Source of the DNA: JACPJP01 sp964650285
GTDB taxonomy: Archaea > Nanobdellota > Nanobdellia > Woesearchaeales > GW2011-AR4
Direction of reading: 5' to 3'
Length of the DNA: 64,000 nt
Assembly (NCBI GenBank): GCA_964650285.1
Contig: CAZYSP010000005.1
Location: 1 to 64,000 of the forward strand
The notes below the pieces were generated by a model. That model ran no database searches and was not told where the DNA came from. It saw only the letters and a list, made by a program, of their open reading frames with translations. A program made the position numbers and the translations under genes. Below, piece by piece: positions 32,845 through 41,568 of the stretch. Within the stretch, counting starts at the first letter, position 1. Each line of letters begins with the position of its first letter.

Positions 32845-33830
32845 GCAATTTAGGTGATCCAAAGCTTTGTTATGATTACAAGAATAGAGAATATGGTACT
32901 GTCGAGCCGGATATAAAGAGGGCACCATTCCGATGGGTTTCTGAAGTATCTTACAAAAACATCCACCGCATAGTTGCCAGAGGTTATGATACAACAGAAC
33001 TAGTTGAGCAAGGATATGGTTTAGCGGATATGATTTTTATTGATTTTCAGGCAAGGATTCCTTTGATTGAGGAACAAAAAATGCTGAATTATGTGATGAT
33101 TTTAGCGCTTGAAGATGGATTCTCCACTCCAGTAGCCATATCAAGAATGATTGCCAAGTCAAACACTTATTTAACTCAAGCAGCAGGTGCATCGATTTTG
33201 GCTTTTGGACAGGCATATAGTGCATATTCAGCATTTGGCAATATGCTTGATAAATACCTGGCTAAGGCAGAAAAAGAAGGCAAAACTTCAGGGGAGATTG
33301 CTGAACTTCTTGTAAAAGAACATCTTAATGATGAGTTTCTTGGTGTCTCTGGTTTGATGCTCAAAGACCCTTCTGCTAAACGAATGTTTGTCCGCGCAGA
33401 AAAACTTGGCGTGGCCGGAAAATACATAGGCTTTACAAAAGAAATTGTAAAGGCAACTCAGAAAATTAACAAAGAACCTGTAGACTTAGATATGCTGGGA
33501 GCAATAGGCGCCACCATGATGGATTTGGGCTTCTCTCCAGATGCTACGTGGGCTATTCTAGCTATTACCCGGGCATTTGCTGCCGGAGCCCATTCTTGTG
33601 AAGAAGTGGAGAGGGAACATTTTGAAAGGCTGGGGCAGCGTTTGACACCAAAAGAATATTATGATGGCCCTGAAGACCGGACAGTTCCTTCAATAAATGA
33701 AAGGAAAAAATCTGCCGCAGCGGAACATGGAGATAGTCCGGAAAAATGGGAAAAATGGGTCGAGGAAAAGAAAAAGCTGAAAGGGAGCGGATGGAGCATT
33801 ATGGAAAAAGTTAAGATTCCATCAAAATAG
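32832..33830 (+). CDS. Degenerate citrate-synthase-like protein
   Basis: A 332-residue citrate synthase superfamily protein without the cytidylyltransferase part. IVARGYDTTELVEQGYGLADMIFIDFQARIP, VDLDMLGAIGATMMDLGFSPDATWAI and GPEDRTVPSINERK align with the fusion protein before it. Catalytic residues are lost: His241 of the partner corresponds to Tyr129 in FGQAYSAYSAFG, and the GFGH/GLGQ histidine region is GVSGLMLKDPSA. It is best seen as a non-catalytic partner in a heteromer with the fusion protein. Its first 13 bases overlap the end of that gene, in keeping with a fixed subunit ratio. Confidence 0.75.
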   Translation: MGTVGNLGDPKLCYDYKNREYGTVEPDIKRAPFRWVSEVSYKNIHRIVARGYDTTELVEQGYGLADMIFIDFQARIPLIEEQKMLNYVMILALEDGFSTPVAISRMIAKSNTYLTQAAGASILAFGQAYSAYSAFGNMLDKYLAKAEKEGKTSGEIAELLVKEHLNDEFLGVSGLMLKDPSAKRMFVRAEKLGVAGKYIGFTKEIVKATQKINKEPVDLDMLGAIGATMMDLGFSPDATWAILAITRAFAAGAHSCEEVEREHFERLGQRLTPKEYYDGPEDRTVPSINERKKSAAAEHGDSPEKWEKWVEEKKKLKGSGWSIMEKVKIPSK

Positions 33831-33839
33831 TGTTTGAAA

Positions 33840-34409
33840 ATGATAAAAGAAGAAAACATGGATATGGTTGCAGAAATAAGGAACATGATTCTGGATTTAT
33901 GCAAAGGTAAAAGTTGGGATTGGAGACCGCATATAGAAGGAGTCGTAAAATACTCAAAATTACTGGCAAAAAAATTGGGTGCTGATGAAGAAATTTGTGA
34001 AATCTCAGCATGGCTGCATGATATCATCAAACTTAAAGATAGTGAACAAGCTGAACATCATATCAAGGGATCTGAAGAAGCTGTTAGAATTTTGAATGGA
34101 TATGGTTATCCTAAAGAAAGGATTGAAAGAATAAAACATTGTATTTTAACACACTCTTCCGATAGAGATAATATTCCAGACTCTAAAGAAGCGAAAATTG
34201 TTGCGAGCGCGGACGCATTGTCGCTTTTGGACAATTTCTTGAATTTGTCGTATTTTGTTTATAATATTAAAAAATACTCTGTCGAAGAAGGCAGGAAAGA
34301 GCTGATTAAAAGATACAAAGCATATTGCCGCAAATTAGAGTTTGTCCCTGAAGCAAAAGAAATTGCGAAACCAAAATACGAAGCGGTGAAACTTATCCTA
34401 GGAAAATAA
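33840..34409 (+). CDS. HD-domain hydrolase
   Basis: A protein of about 189 residues with the metal-dependent HD phosphohydrolase fold: His in HIEGVVKYSKLL, the HD pair in SAWLHDIIKL, a further His in HCILTHSS and Asp in SADALSLLD. It has the spacing of small archaeal HD proteins. HD enzymes usually hydrolyse nucleotides or phosphate esters; some act on phosphonates as oxygenases. TTG 33834 is an alternative start two codons earlier. It lies 9 bases after the degenerate citrate-synthase-like gene, and its stop overlaps the next start (TAATG). Confidence 0.8.
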   Translation: MIKEENMDMVAEIRNMILDLCKGKSWDWRPHIEGVVKYSKLLAKKLGADEEICEISAWLHDIIKLKDSEQAEHHIKGSEEAVRILNGYGYPKERIERIKHCILTHSSDRDNIPDSKEAKIVASADALSLLDNFLNLSYFVYNIKKYSVEEGRKELIKRYKAYCRKLEFVPEAKEIAKPKYEAVKLILGK

Positions 34410-35119
34410 TGAAAGCTATAATATTAGCAGCAGGTGTAAGTTCAAGACTTTATCCCCTAACATTAAAAAATCCAAAGTGTTTATTAGAACTTGAACCAGG
34501 AAAAACAATAATTGAGCATCAAATAGATGTGTTGCAAAGATGCGGGATAAAAAATATTCTTGTTGTTACTGGTTATCTTAAAGACCATATCAAAAATTAT
34601 CTGAAAGATAAGGTAAGATACAGAGATTTTGACGATTTTGCCAAATACAATAATATGCATACTTTGTATAGTATAAAGGACGAACTTAATGATGATGTTG
34701 TAATTTTGTTTTCTGATGTTGTTTTTGGGGAAAAAGTATTGAGAAAATGTGCAGAAAGCAATGAGGATTTTAGTCTTTTGGTGCACAATAAAAAAGTGCT
34801 TTCAGATACTATGAGAGTTAAGATAAAAGATGGAAGCATAGTTGATATTGGAGGACATATACTCCCTGAACAAGGAGATGGGAATTTTATTGGTGTGGGA
34901 AAGTTCTCAAAGAAAGGAGCAGAACTTTTAATAGAGAAAATGGAAAGAATGATAGATGACCCAAAACACGACAATGATTATTATACTATTCCTTTAGTAG
35001 AGGTAGCTAAGGAACATAAAGTTAGTTTTGAGTTTGTAGAAGATGAGCCCTGGATTGAGATAGATTTTCTAGAGCATTATAACAAGGCTAAAGATGAGAT
35101 ATACCCTTTAGTGAAATAA
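34409..35119 (+). CDS. Sugar-phosphate/choline-phosphate nucleotidyltransferase
   Basis: A 236-residue GT-A-like nucleotidyltransferase. LAAGVSSRLYPLT is the NTP-binding loop, with NPKCLLEL as the lysine-bearing segment and HTLYSIKDEL with LFSDVVF as the metal-binding aspartate region. The pattern resembles LicC-type choline-phosphate cytidylyltransferases and PEP-mutase-linked nucleotidyltransferases rather than RmlA. CTP is the likely nucleotide. It is tightly coupled to the HD gene before it (1-base overlap) and is 2 bases ahead of asnB. Confidence 0.8.
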   Translation: MKAIILAAGVSSRLYPLTLKNPKCLLELEPGKTIIEHQIDVLQRCGIKNILVVTGYLKDHIKNYLKDKVRYRDFDDFAKYNNMHTLYSIKDELNDDVVILFSDVVFGEKVLRKCAESNEDFSLLVHNKKVLSDTMRVKIKDGSIVDIGGHILPEQGDGNFIGVGKFSKKGAELLIEKMERMIDDPKHDNDYYTIPLVEVAKEHKVSFEFVEDEPWIEIDFLEHYNKAKDEIYPLVK

Positions 35120-35121
35120 AA

Positions 35122-36999
35122 ATGTGCGGTATTTGCGGTTTTAATTGGGACGATAAGGAATTAGTCAAAAGGATGGCTGATGTAGTTGTTCATAGAGGTC
35201 CGGATGATTCTGGTTATTATTTTGATAAAAACATTAGTTTAGGTCACAGGAGATTAAGCATAATTGATTTGTCATTAAAAGGCAGAAATCCAATGCCCAA
35301 TGAAAATAAGGACATTTGGATAATATTTAATGGCGAAATCTATAATTATCTAAGGTTAAAGCCAAAACTTGAAGAAAAAGGACACACTTTCTTTTCAAAC
35401 ACAGATACAGAGGTTATAATTCATGCTTATGAAGAATATGGAGTAGAGTGTTTAAAATATTTGGAAGGTGCATTTGCCTTTGCAATCTGGGATAGTGAGA
35501 AAAAGGAACTTTTCATTGCAAGGGACAGGATGGGCATTAAGCCGTTATATTATTATTTCAAAAATGGCAAGTTTATTTTTGCCTCTGAAATTAAATCAAT
35601 TCTCCAGTATGAAGGTGTTGAGAGAAAGATGAGCAAAAGTGGATACATACAATTAATTCTTCAATCTTTTAGCATTGATGGCCAAACACTTTTTGAGGAT
35701 ATTAAAGAGTTATTACCTGCCCATTATATTGTCTTAAAGGACAAAAGTTTAGAAATAAAAAGATATTGGGATGTTAATGTAAATATCACTAATGAAAGTG
35801 AAAAATTCTATGTGGATAATACAAGAAAACTTATGTTTGATTCTGTTAAGGATAGAATGATGAGTGATGTGCCTATAGGAGCTGCACTTTCTGGTGGAAT
35901 AGATTGCAGTACTATTGTGGGCATATTAAGCAAGTTAAGTGAAGAGCCAGTTAAAACTTTTACAATGGGCTTTAACGATCCTTTGGACGAGTTTGATGAA
36001 GCAAGGTTAGTTGCTGAGCATTGCGGTACAAATCACAAGGAAGTAGCTTTAAGTTACGAACAAGTTACGAAGAACTTACCAAAAATACTGTGGCATATGG
36101 AACTGCCTTATGCACGCCCAGCAATATTCCCAAATTTCTTTCTTGGCGAGATTGCAAAAAAATTTGTGACTGTAGCTTATTGTGGAGAGGGAGGAGATGA
36201 GGTCTTTGCAGGCTATAACAGGTACGCTCCATTTGCACCAAAACCAACACTAAAAGAAACAATGGACAAGTTTAATTCCGGCATATACAAAGATTTAGAA
36301 AAATGGTACAATGCAGGTAAAGAGAAAAAAATATCCAGAGTAAGCTGGGGATTGTTTAATGATGGCCCTTCTAGAGAAATATTTAATCTTAATAATGGGA
36401 AAAAATATGAAACTGAAACTTTATTTAGTCCTTTTTTGAAAGGTGTTTCAAAAGATGATTATCTTAATTATGCTTTGCTGTTTGATATTAAGTATGAAAT
36501 TCCCGGTGCGCAAACATGGCGCGTTGACAGGACGACAATGGCTTCCAGTACTGAATTTAGGTTCCCTTATCTTGATCATAGGCTGATAGAATTTTCAGTT
36601 CAAATACCACCAAGCTTCAAATTTAATGGCACAAGGAAAAAATATGTTTTACAGGAAGTAGCTAAAGATTTATTGCCAGAAAAGATTGTTTACAGAAGAA
36701 AATTTCCGTTTGGCATTCCAATTATGAGGTATTTCAAAAAAGATTTTATTCATGTTGTTGATAGTTTATTAGATAAAAAAACAATTGCGAAAAGACCGTA
36801 TCTAAACGGGCACGGAATCACGAAACTTATTGACGGAGTTAAAAAAATGGAAATCGGGAAGCTGGATAAGATCCGAGAGATTAAAGATAGTGATTTAAGA
36901 AAATTATTATTATTAACTAATCTTGAATTGTGGCAAAGAATGTTTATAGAAAATGATGATATGTATAAGCCCAGTATGAAGATTGAGGATTATTTATAG
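35122..36999 (+). CDS. asnB: Asparagine synthetase (glutamine-hydrolysing)
   Basis: A 625-residue AsnB-family amidotransferase. The N-terminal MCGICGF supplies the catalytic Cys2 of the glutaminase domain (RGPDDSG, GHRRLSIIDLS, NGEIYN). The synthetase domain contains the PP-loop ALSGGIDCSTIVG, with Cys where Ser is usual (SGGxDS), then EGGDEVFAGYNRY. It activates a carboxylate with ATP and transfers ammonia to it. Family members in glycan and natural-product clusters often amidate something other than aspartate. Here it sits inside an operon with cytidylyltransferases and citrate-synthase-like proteins, so a pathway acid is a likely substrate. Confidence 0.9.
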   Translation: MCGICGFNWDDKELVKRMADVVVHRGPDDSGYYFDKNISLGHRRLSIIDLSLKGRNPMPNENKDIWIIFNGEIYNYLRLKPKLEEKGHTFFSNTDTEVIIHAYEEYGVECLKYLEGAFAFAIWDSEKKELFIARDRMGIKPLYYYFKNGKFIFASEIKSILQYEGVERKMSKSGYIQLILQSFSIDGQTLFEDIKELLPAHYIVLKDKSLEIKRYWDVNVNITNESEKFYVDNTRKLMFDSVKDRMMSDVPIGAALSGGIDCSTIVGILSKLSEEPVKTFTMGFNDPLDEFDEARLVAEHCGTNHKEVALSYEQVTKNLPKILWHMELPYARPAIFPNFFLGEIAKKFVTVAYCGEGGDEVFAGYNRYAPFAPKPTLKETMDKFNSGIYKDLEKWYNAGKEKKISRVSWGLFNDGPSREIFNLNNGKKYETETLFSPFLKGVSKDDYLNYALLFDIKYEIPGAQTWRVDRTTMASSTEFRFPYLDHRLIEFSVQIPPSFKFNGTRKKYVLQEVAKDLLPEKIVYRRKFPFGIPIMRYFKKDFIHVVDSLLDKKTIAKRPYLNGHGITKLIDGVKKMEIGKLDKIREIKDSDLRKLLLLTNLELWQRMFIENDDMYKPSMKIEDYL

Positions 37000-37005
37000 T
37001 AGATC

Positions 37006-37013
37006 TTATAAAC
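37006..37013 (+). promoter_or_regulatory. TATA box for isochorismatase-family gene
   Basis: TTATAAAC is centred 27 bases before ATG 37036, just behind asnB. Confidence 0.45.
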
Positions 37014-37035
37014 TAGTTTTAAAAATATTTTAAAT

Positions 37036-37713
37036 ATGGTGAAGAAATTTAAGATTGGAAATGTTGAGATGCGCGATAAAGAAATTTTAAGGACTTTAAA
37101 ACAAAAAATAGACCCTAAATATACGGCCTTATTAATCATTGATATGCAAAATGATTATGCTAAGCCGGGAGGAAAGGGTGATAAAGCTGGAAGGCCGCTG
37201 GAGCATTATAAGCTTGCTATTCCTAATATTCAAAGGTTCTTAAGAGAATCTAGAAAGCATGGAGTTCTTGTAGTTCACGTTATAACTACTGTGCTTCCAT
37301 ATGGTTTGGGTGATTCTGGACCATGGTTAGAACAAAGAACACGTTCACCATATACAGATCTCACCATGTGTCTAGAAGGAACACGGGGGGAGAAAATAGT
37401 TGATGAATTAAAACCCATTAAAGGTGAACCAATAGTCAAAAAATTACGTTATAGTGGCTTTGCAGGAACACCATTAGATATAATCTTAAGGAGTAATGAC
37501 ATTAAAACATGCATTGTTACCGGGGTTTCAACAAGTGTTTGTATAGACAGTACTCTCCGAGATGCTTTCTTCCTTAACTATTATTTAGCTTTACTGGAAG
37601 ATTGTACCTATTCATGGGATCCTGAATTACGTCAAGCGACTTTTAAAACTATTGAAAAACGTTTTGGTGTTGTAGTAAAATCAGAAGACATTTTCAAAGT
37701 ATGGAAAAAATAG
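37036..37713 (+). CDS. Isochorismatase-family cysteine hydrolase
   Basis: A 225-residue member of the isochorismatase-like hydrolases. LLIIDMQNDYA has the catalytic Asp, the IVKKLRYSGFAGTPLD segment the Lys, and VTGVSTSVCIDSTLRDAF the nucleophilic Cys. Most members with this Cys are amidases (nicotinamidase, N-carbamoyl hydrolases) that open a C-N bond. Its position behind AsnB, which forms amides, suggests it acts on a related amide or proof-reads the product; this is inference. It has its own TATA box. Confidence 0.82.
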   Translation: MVKKFKIGNVEMRDKEILRTLKQKIDPKYTALLIIDMQNDYAKPGGKGDKAGRPLEHYKLAIPNIQRFLRESRKHGVLVVHVITTVLPYGLGDSGPWLEQRTRSPYTDLTMCLEGTRGEKIVDELKPIKGEPIVKKLRYSGFAGTPLDIILRSNDIKTCIVTGVSTSVCIDSTLRDAFFLNYYLALLEDCTYSWDPELRQATFKTIEKRFGVVVKSEDIFKVWKK

Positions 37714-37762
37714 ACGTAGAAAAAATTCTTTTAGATTTTTTGTAGAGATACTTCATAGTAAC

Positions 37763-37771
37763 TTTTATATA
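37763..37771 (+). promoter_or_regulatory. TATA box for gene at 37794
   Basis: TTTTATATA is centred 27 bases before ATG 37794. Confidence 0.5.
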
Positions 37772-37793
37772 TGCCCCTTATATACAAAGCGCT

Positions 37794-38516
37794 ATGAAAA
37801 TATTCATAACTGGGGGTACAGGAGCTTTAGGAACTTCCTTAAAAAAAGTTTTTCCAGAAGCTTTTTTTCCAACTCGTAAAGAGATGGACATTACTAATGC
37901 GGCTTCTGTTAAAAAAACCATATTAGGCTACAAACCAGAGGTTCTTATCCATACTGCAGCACTAGTTAATATAAGGGAATGTGAAGAAAATAAAGAAAAA
38001 GCTCAGAAAGTTAATGTAGAAGGAACTCAGAATATTGTAAATGCACTGAAAAAACTGAATAATAACTGCTATCTTGTCTATATGTCTACTGCATGTGTTT
38101 TTGCAGGTGAGAATGAAAAATTCTATACAGAAGATGATGAACCAGATCCTAAGAATTATTATTCGCTTACGAAGCTAGAGGGAGAAGGAGTGGTAAAGCA
38201 GTACGAGAATACAGGTATTATAAGAACAAACTTCGTACCAAAAGAGCAATGGAGATATCCAAAAGCATTTACAGACCGGTTTGGAACTTATTTATTTGCT
38301 GATGGTGTTGCTAAAGGTATATTCGAAGTTGTGGAGAAGAGAGAGAAGGGAATTATTCATATTGTTGGGGACAGAAGAATGAGCATGTACGAGTTAGCAT
38401 TATTGGCTGGCTCAAAAAATGTAGGGAAAATGACTCTGGATGAGTATGAAGGTCCACCTGTGACAGTTGATATGAGCCTCTCTACAAAGAGATGGAAAAA
38501 GTATAAAATAGAATGA
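37794..38516 (+). CDS. RmlD-like SDR (dTDP-4-dehydrorhamnose reductase family)
   Basis: A 240-residue SDR, somewhat shorter than RmlD (about 280-300). GGTGALG, DITNAASVKKTI, HTAALVNIRECEEN, VNVEGTQN, MSTACVFAGE and YYSLTKLEGE (YxxxK) follow the RmlD pattern. The C-terminal substrate part is compact. It would reduce a 4-keto sugar or a comparable ketone. RmlC is absent in the window, so rhamnose synthesis is not shown. The end overlaps the following methyltransferase start by 4 bases (ATGA). Confidence 0.78.
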   Translation: MKIFITGGTGALGTSLKKVFPEAFFPTRKEMDITNAASVKKTILGYKPEVLIHTAALVNIRECEENKEKAQKVNVEGTQNIVNALKKLNNNCYLVYMSTACVFAGENEKFYTEDDEPDPKNYYSLTKLEGEGVVKQYENTGIIRTNFVPKEQWRYPKAFTDRFGTYLFADGVAKGIFEVVEKREKGIIHIVGDRRMSMYELALLAGSKNVGKMTLDEYEGPPVTVDMSLSTKRWKKYKIE

Positions 38517-39061
38517 CAAAAAAAACTAATAATCTTAGAAAGCTGAATATAGGCTGTGGTAGGGATATAAAGAATGGATATATTAATCTGGACAAGTCAA
38601 AAATCAAAGGTGTTGATGTTGTACATAATCTGGATAAGTACCCCTGGCCTTTTAAGAGCAATTATTTTGATGAAATTTATGCAAGGGATAGTATAGAGCA
38701 TTTAAAGGACTTATTTAAAGCAATGAAGGAGATTCATAGAATCTCTAAGAAATGTGCAAAAGTAAGGATAATCGTACCTTATTGGCATTCTTCAGGTGCT
38801 TTTTATACAAATCACAATTATTTTTTTAATATTGACAGTTTAAAATCTTTTACAGAACCTAATAGGACTTATGATTCTTTTTATTGTTTTAAGTTAGAAA
38901 AGGTCAAATTGATTCCATCTAAAATTGGATGGTTAATCCCACCTATCCCTATGCCTAGGTTTTTATTCCCCAATGTAAAAAATCTTAGGCATCTATTTAG
39001 TTATTTATTGGGGGAGATAATTGTCAAAATATATTTTGAGCTGGAAGTTATTAATAAGTAA
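38513..39061 (+). CDS. Class I SAM-dependent methyltransferase
   Basis: A 182-residue methyltransferase of the Methyltransf_11 type. KLNIGCGRDIKNGYINLD is motif I with the following acidic residue, then DEIYARDSIEHLKDL, KAMKEIHRISK and VRIIVPYWHSSGAF. Such small enzymes are common in polysaccharide clusters. It is the last gene of the + strand run that starts at 30989 and is coupled to the RmlD-like gene. The substrate is unknown. Confidence 0.8.
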   Translation: MTKKTNNLRKLNIGCGRDIKNGYINLDKSKIKGVDVVHNLDKYPWPFKSNYFDEIYARDSIEHLKDLFKAMKEIHRISKKCAKVRIIVPYWHSSGAFYTNHNYFFNIDSLKSFTEPNRTYDSFYCFKLEKVKLIPSKIGWLIPPIPMPRFLFPNVKNLRHLFSYLLGEIIVKIYFELEVINK

Positions 39062-39094
39062 CTTATATTTTTAACAAGATTTGAGAATTTATGA

Positions 39095-40069
39095 TTAAAT
39101 CAGATACGGCTTTTTGAAGATGTATTTTTCACTGAAAATACCTAACACAGTGGAATCTGATACTTTTCTTGCCTTTTGTGTGGCCTTTCTTTTCCTATTA
39201 ATGAGGGCAGGATGGACAATCACCCATCCTATTGCCTGGATTCTTGCGTAAGCATTCTTCACATTACCCCTTAACACATCCTTTGCTATAGCAGCTATTC
39301 TGGAAGCAATAACAAGAGGAAAAAGTAGAAGAATTGTTTTTAGGGAGAAAATCTTGAAGAAAGTAATTAATAAATTTCGTTCAAGCAAAAATGTATTCCT
39401 TGCTGGAGTACTGAATCGTTTCATCGTAATTGAATCCATATGGTAACAAAGTGCTTTCTTTACCATCACTGTTTTCATCCCCAATAGTCGAATGCGCAAT
39501 CCCAAATCGAGATCTTCGACATAAATGAAATAATCAGGATCAAACAAATACCCGTATTTTGTGATAACTGATTTTTTGATGAGACCGCTTCCCATGTAAG
39601 GTATTTCACTAACTTGTTTGTTGTCATCTGGAGCGTGATGCCCGCAATACAAAGTCCTGGAAACCCATGTCCCCCCAGAAACTAATTTCCTGTTGTAATA
39701 ATTTACCCCTTTATGCACCGCTAACGCAACATTTTCGTTTTTTTGGAGTTCTTCTACCAGATGGTACAAACATTTTTTTTCAAGAGTTAAATCATTATTG
39801 AGGAAGTAAATATACTCACCTTTGCACTTTTTCAATCCACGATTAATTCCCACATATCCCAAATTTTTTTTATTTTGCACTACTTTTACTTTTGGATATT
39901 TTTTTTTAAGGAATTGGATGCTTCCATCACTGGACCCATTATCCACCACCATAATCTCATACCTATTCTTAGGATAATTTAGTTTTTCTAAGGAAGGCAG
40001 GCAGATATTCAAAATATCTTTTCCATTATAATTAACGATCACAAGCGAAACAAAAGGGGATTTAGTCAT
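39095..40069 (-). CDS. GT2 glycosyltransferase (rhamnosyltransferase-like)
   Basis: A 324-residue GT2 enzyme. VSLVIVNYNGKDILNICLPSL, VVDNGSSDGS, NKKNLGYVGINRGL and FLNNDLTLEK (metal-binding DxD equivalent) are the standard WbbL/rhamnosyltransferase-type motifs. YIYVEDLDLGLRIRLLG carries the catalytic ED. The C-terminus adds about 60 basic residues with one membrane-associated segment. It is the last gene of a minus-strand set beginning with the GT4 gene at 43148. Confidence 0.88.
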   Translation of the reverse strand: MTKSPFVSLVIVNYNGKDILNICLPSLEKLNYPKNRYEIMVVDNGSSDGSIQFLKKKYPKVKVVQNKKNLGYVGINRGLKKCKGEYIYFLNNDLTLEKKCLYHLVEELQKNENVALAVHKGVNYYNRKLVSGGTWVSRTLYCGHHAPDDNKQVSEIPYMGSGLIKKSVITKYGYLFDPDYFIYVEDLDLGLRIRLLGMKTVMVKKALCYHMDSITMKRFSTPARNTFLLERNLLITFFKIFSLKTILLLFPLVIASRIAAIAKDVLRGNVKNAYARIQAIGWVIVHPALINRKRKATQKARKVSDSTVLGIFSEKYIFKKPYLI

Positions 40070-40090
40070 TTTATTTTTTGAGTTATATTG

Positions 40091-40828
40091 TTAGTGATTT
40101 ATCTGGCGGAGCATTTCTATCCTGCTCACATTTCCTTTCTGAATGAGGGTCCTGGAATTTTTGGGACCTTCATTAAAGAGGAGATCAATAATTGAGAGAT
40201 TAGGTTCAAAGTTCTTAGATTTTTGTTTATAGGCTGGATGGTGATATTCGTGGAAGTATACGTTGATGTTGTTAGCTTTCCATAATTTTTGGTCAACATA
40301 GCCCTTACCTAACTGCCCAAAGATATAAGTATTTGCCTTAAATTCTTTACAGATATTGATCAAATACTCATTTTTTATTCCATTAATAGTGTGTGCAGAT
40401 GCTTTTTCAATGACTACCTGTATGTCCAATTCATGTAAAAGAAATTTTAATAACTCTTCATTCAAATCCATTAAAAAATCATGGTTTTTATTCAAAATTT
40501 TTTTTATATTATCAAAATAATGAGTAAAGAACGGAGTGGAGCCATAGGAATATGAAATGGCCTTAAGATGCTCATTTTTCCAGTCTATTCCATTATTGAT
40601 CTTTATATCTTTTAACAGCCCGGATTTCCCTTTTAATGTTGGCACATTAAGCCACTTAAACCCGTCAGGAGTCTTGATTTTATTCCGGGAATCAAAAGAC
40701 CTGGGATTAAATTTTACTGTGTCTAAGGAAACATAAATATCACACAAAGAAATGCGGTGGAATAACCCCAACCATGGAAGATAACCGGTTTGATGATCAC
40801 AAAGAATTTTAATTTTTTTATTTTCCAT
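40091..40828 (-). CDS. WbqC-family protein
   Basis: A 245-residue WbqC-like protein. The N-terminal HQTGYLPWLGLFHRISLCDIYVSLD, then NPRSFDSRNKI, KWLNVP and the INNGIDWKNEHLKAI segment are recognisable. WbqC proteins occur in O-antigen clusters and are thought to modify amino sugars, possibly by N-acylation; their biochemistry is poorly known. Neighbours are a PIG-L deacetylase, a GNAT acyltransferase and glycosyltransferases, which supports a job in changing the N-substituent of a sugar. Confidence 0.82.
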   Translation of the reverse strand: MENKKIKILCDHQTGYLPWLGLFHRISLCDIYVSLDTVKFNPRSFDSRNKIKTPDGFKWLNVPTLKGKSGLLKDIKINNGIDWKNEHLKAISYSYGSTPFFTHYFDNIKKILNKNHDFLMDLNEELLKFLLHELDIQVVIEKASAHTINGIKNEYLINICKEFKANTYIFGQLGKGYVDQKLWKANNINVYFHEYHHPAYKQKSKNFEPNLSIIDLLFNEGPKNSRTLIQKGNVSRIEMLRQINH

Positions 40829-40884
40829 TATACATTATCTCCCTCTAAAAAGAGATGATGATAACTAAGTAAAAAACTTAGATT

Positions 40885-41514
40885 CTAGTCAACCCACCGA
40901 ATGAGCTCAAATGCTTCTGCATGGGCCATATTTACTGCCGCGCCCCTTATGGAGGCAACATGCTCTAGCTGTTTTGGAGATCTCATGCCTCGAACTTCCC
41001 CAGTATATTTTGCATAAGCCTCCATTTTTTTGTTTACGTCTAATGGCACAAAATAGTTAAGGTTCATTGCTGCAGGATTCCAAACTGCATTATGGGACAT
41101 CTCATATACCAAGATCCTTTTTACAAAGAAATTCTTGTCATGAGGTCTTAATGCAATGATACAGGCATGATGTATAGCCTTATGATCCTGGTTATAATCC
41201 GGGCAGGGTATAAAGACGCTCTCAGGCTTTATTTTGTTTATCAACTTTTCAATAATATCAATAAAATCATTTTCTTTGAAATGATTTACCTTAGATTCTT
41301 TATTGCATTCATAAGAAAATCCAAGAACTTTTGATACCTCGTCAAGTTGTTTGACTCTCTCATTTTTTGGAATACCATCAATAGGAAACTTTTCTTCATC
41401 TACACCACACACATAGACGAAAGAATCTTTATCTAATACGCTTGAACATCCAATAACTTCATCATCTGCATGCGGCGAAATAATCAATTTTTTGTACTGC
41501 AATTTGTCTACCAT
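40885..41514 (-). CDS. PIG-L/LmbE-family deacetylase
   Basis: A 209-residue Zn-dependent N-deacetylase. The motif SPHADDEVIGCSSVL (PHxDDE) carries the metal ligands and general base, and PCPDYNQDHKAIHHA supplies the later histidine ligand. The family removes acetyl groups from GlcNAc-type sugars. A TATA-like stretch lies near 41535-41545 on the minus strand. It is placed to act before the GNAT acetyltransferase and WbqC-type neighbours in the same set. Confidence 0.85.
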   Translation of the reverse strand: MVDKLQYKKLIISPHADDEVIGCSSVLDKDSFVYVCGVDEEKFPIDGIPKNERVKQLDEVSKVLGFSYECNKESKVNHFKENDFIDIIEKLINKIKPESVFIPCPDYNQDHKAIHHACIIALRPHDKNFFVKRILVYEMSHNAVWNPAAMNLNYFVPLDVNKKMEAYAKYTGEVRGMRSPKQLEHVASIRGAAVNMAHAEAFELIRWVD

Positions 41515-41568
41515 AATAGGGGGTATTTATGCTCTTTTTTAAATTTTTGCCTACTTGAATCTAATCAC

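Noticed and set aside
32461..32994. A 177-codon minus-strand open frame across the citrate-synthase-like genes
   Set aside because: Antisense of two recognisable coding regions; no domain pattern and high Cys/His content typical of shadow frames.
30957..39061. A phosphonate biosynthesis cluster
   Set aside because: The nucleotidyltransferase types recall PEP-mutase clusters, but no PEP mutase, phosphonopyruvate decarboxylase or related gene is present here; the carbon-bond enzyme is citrate-synthase-like.
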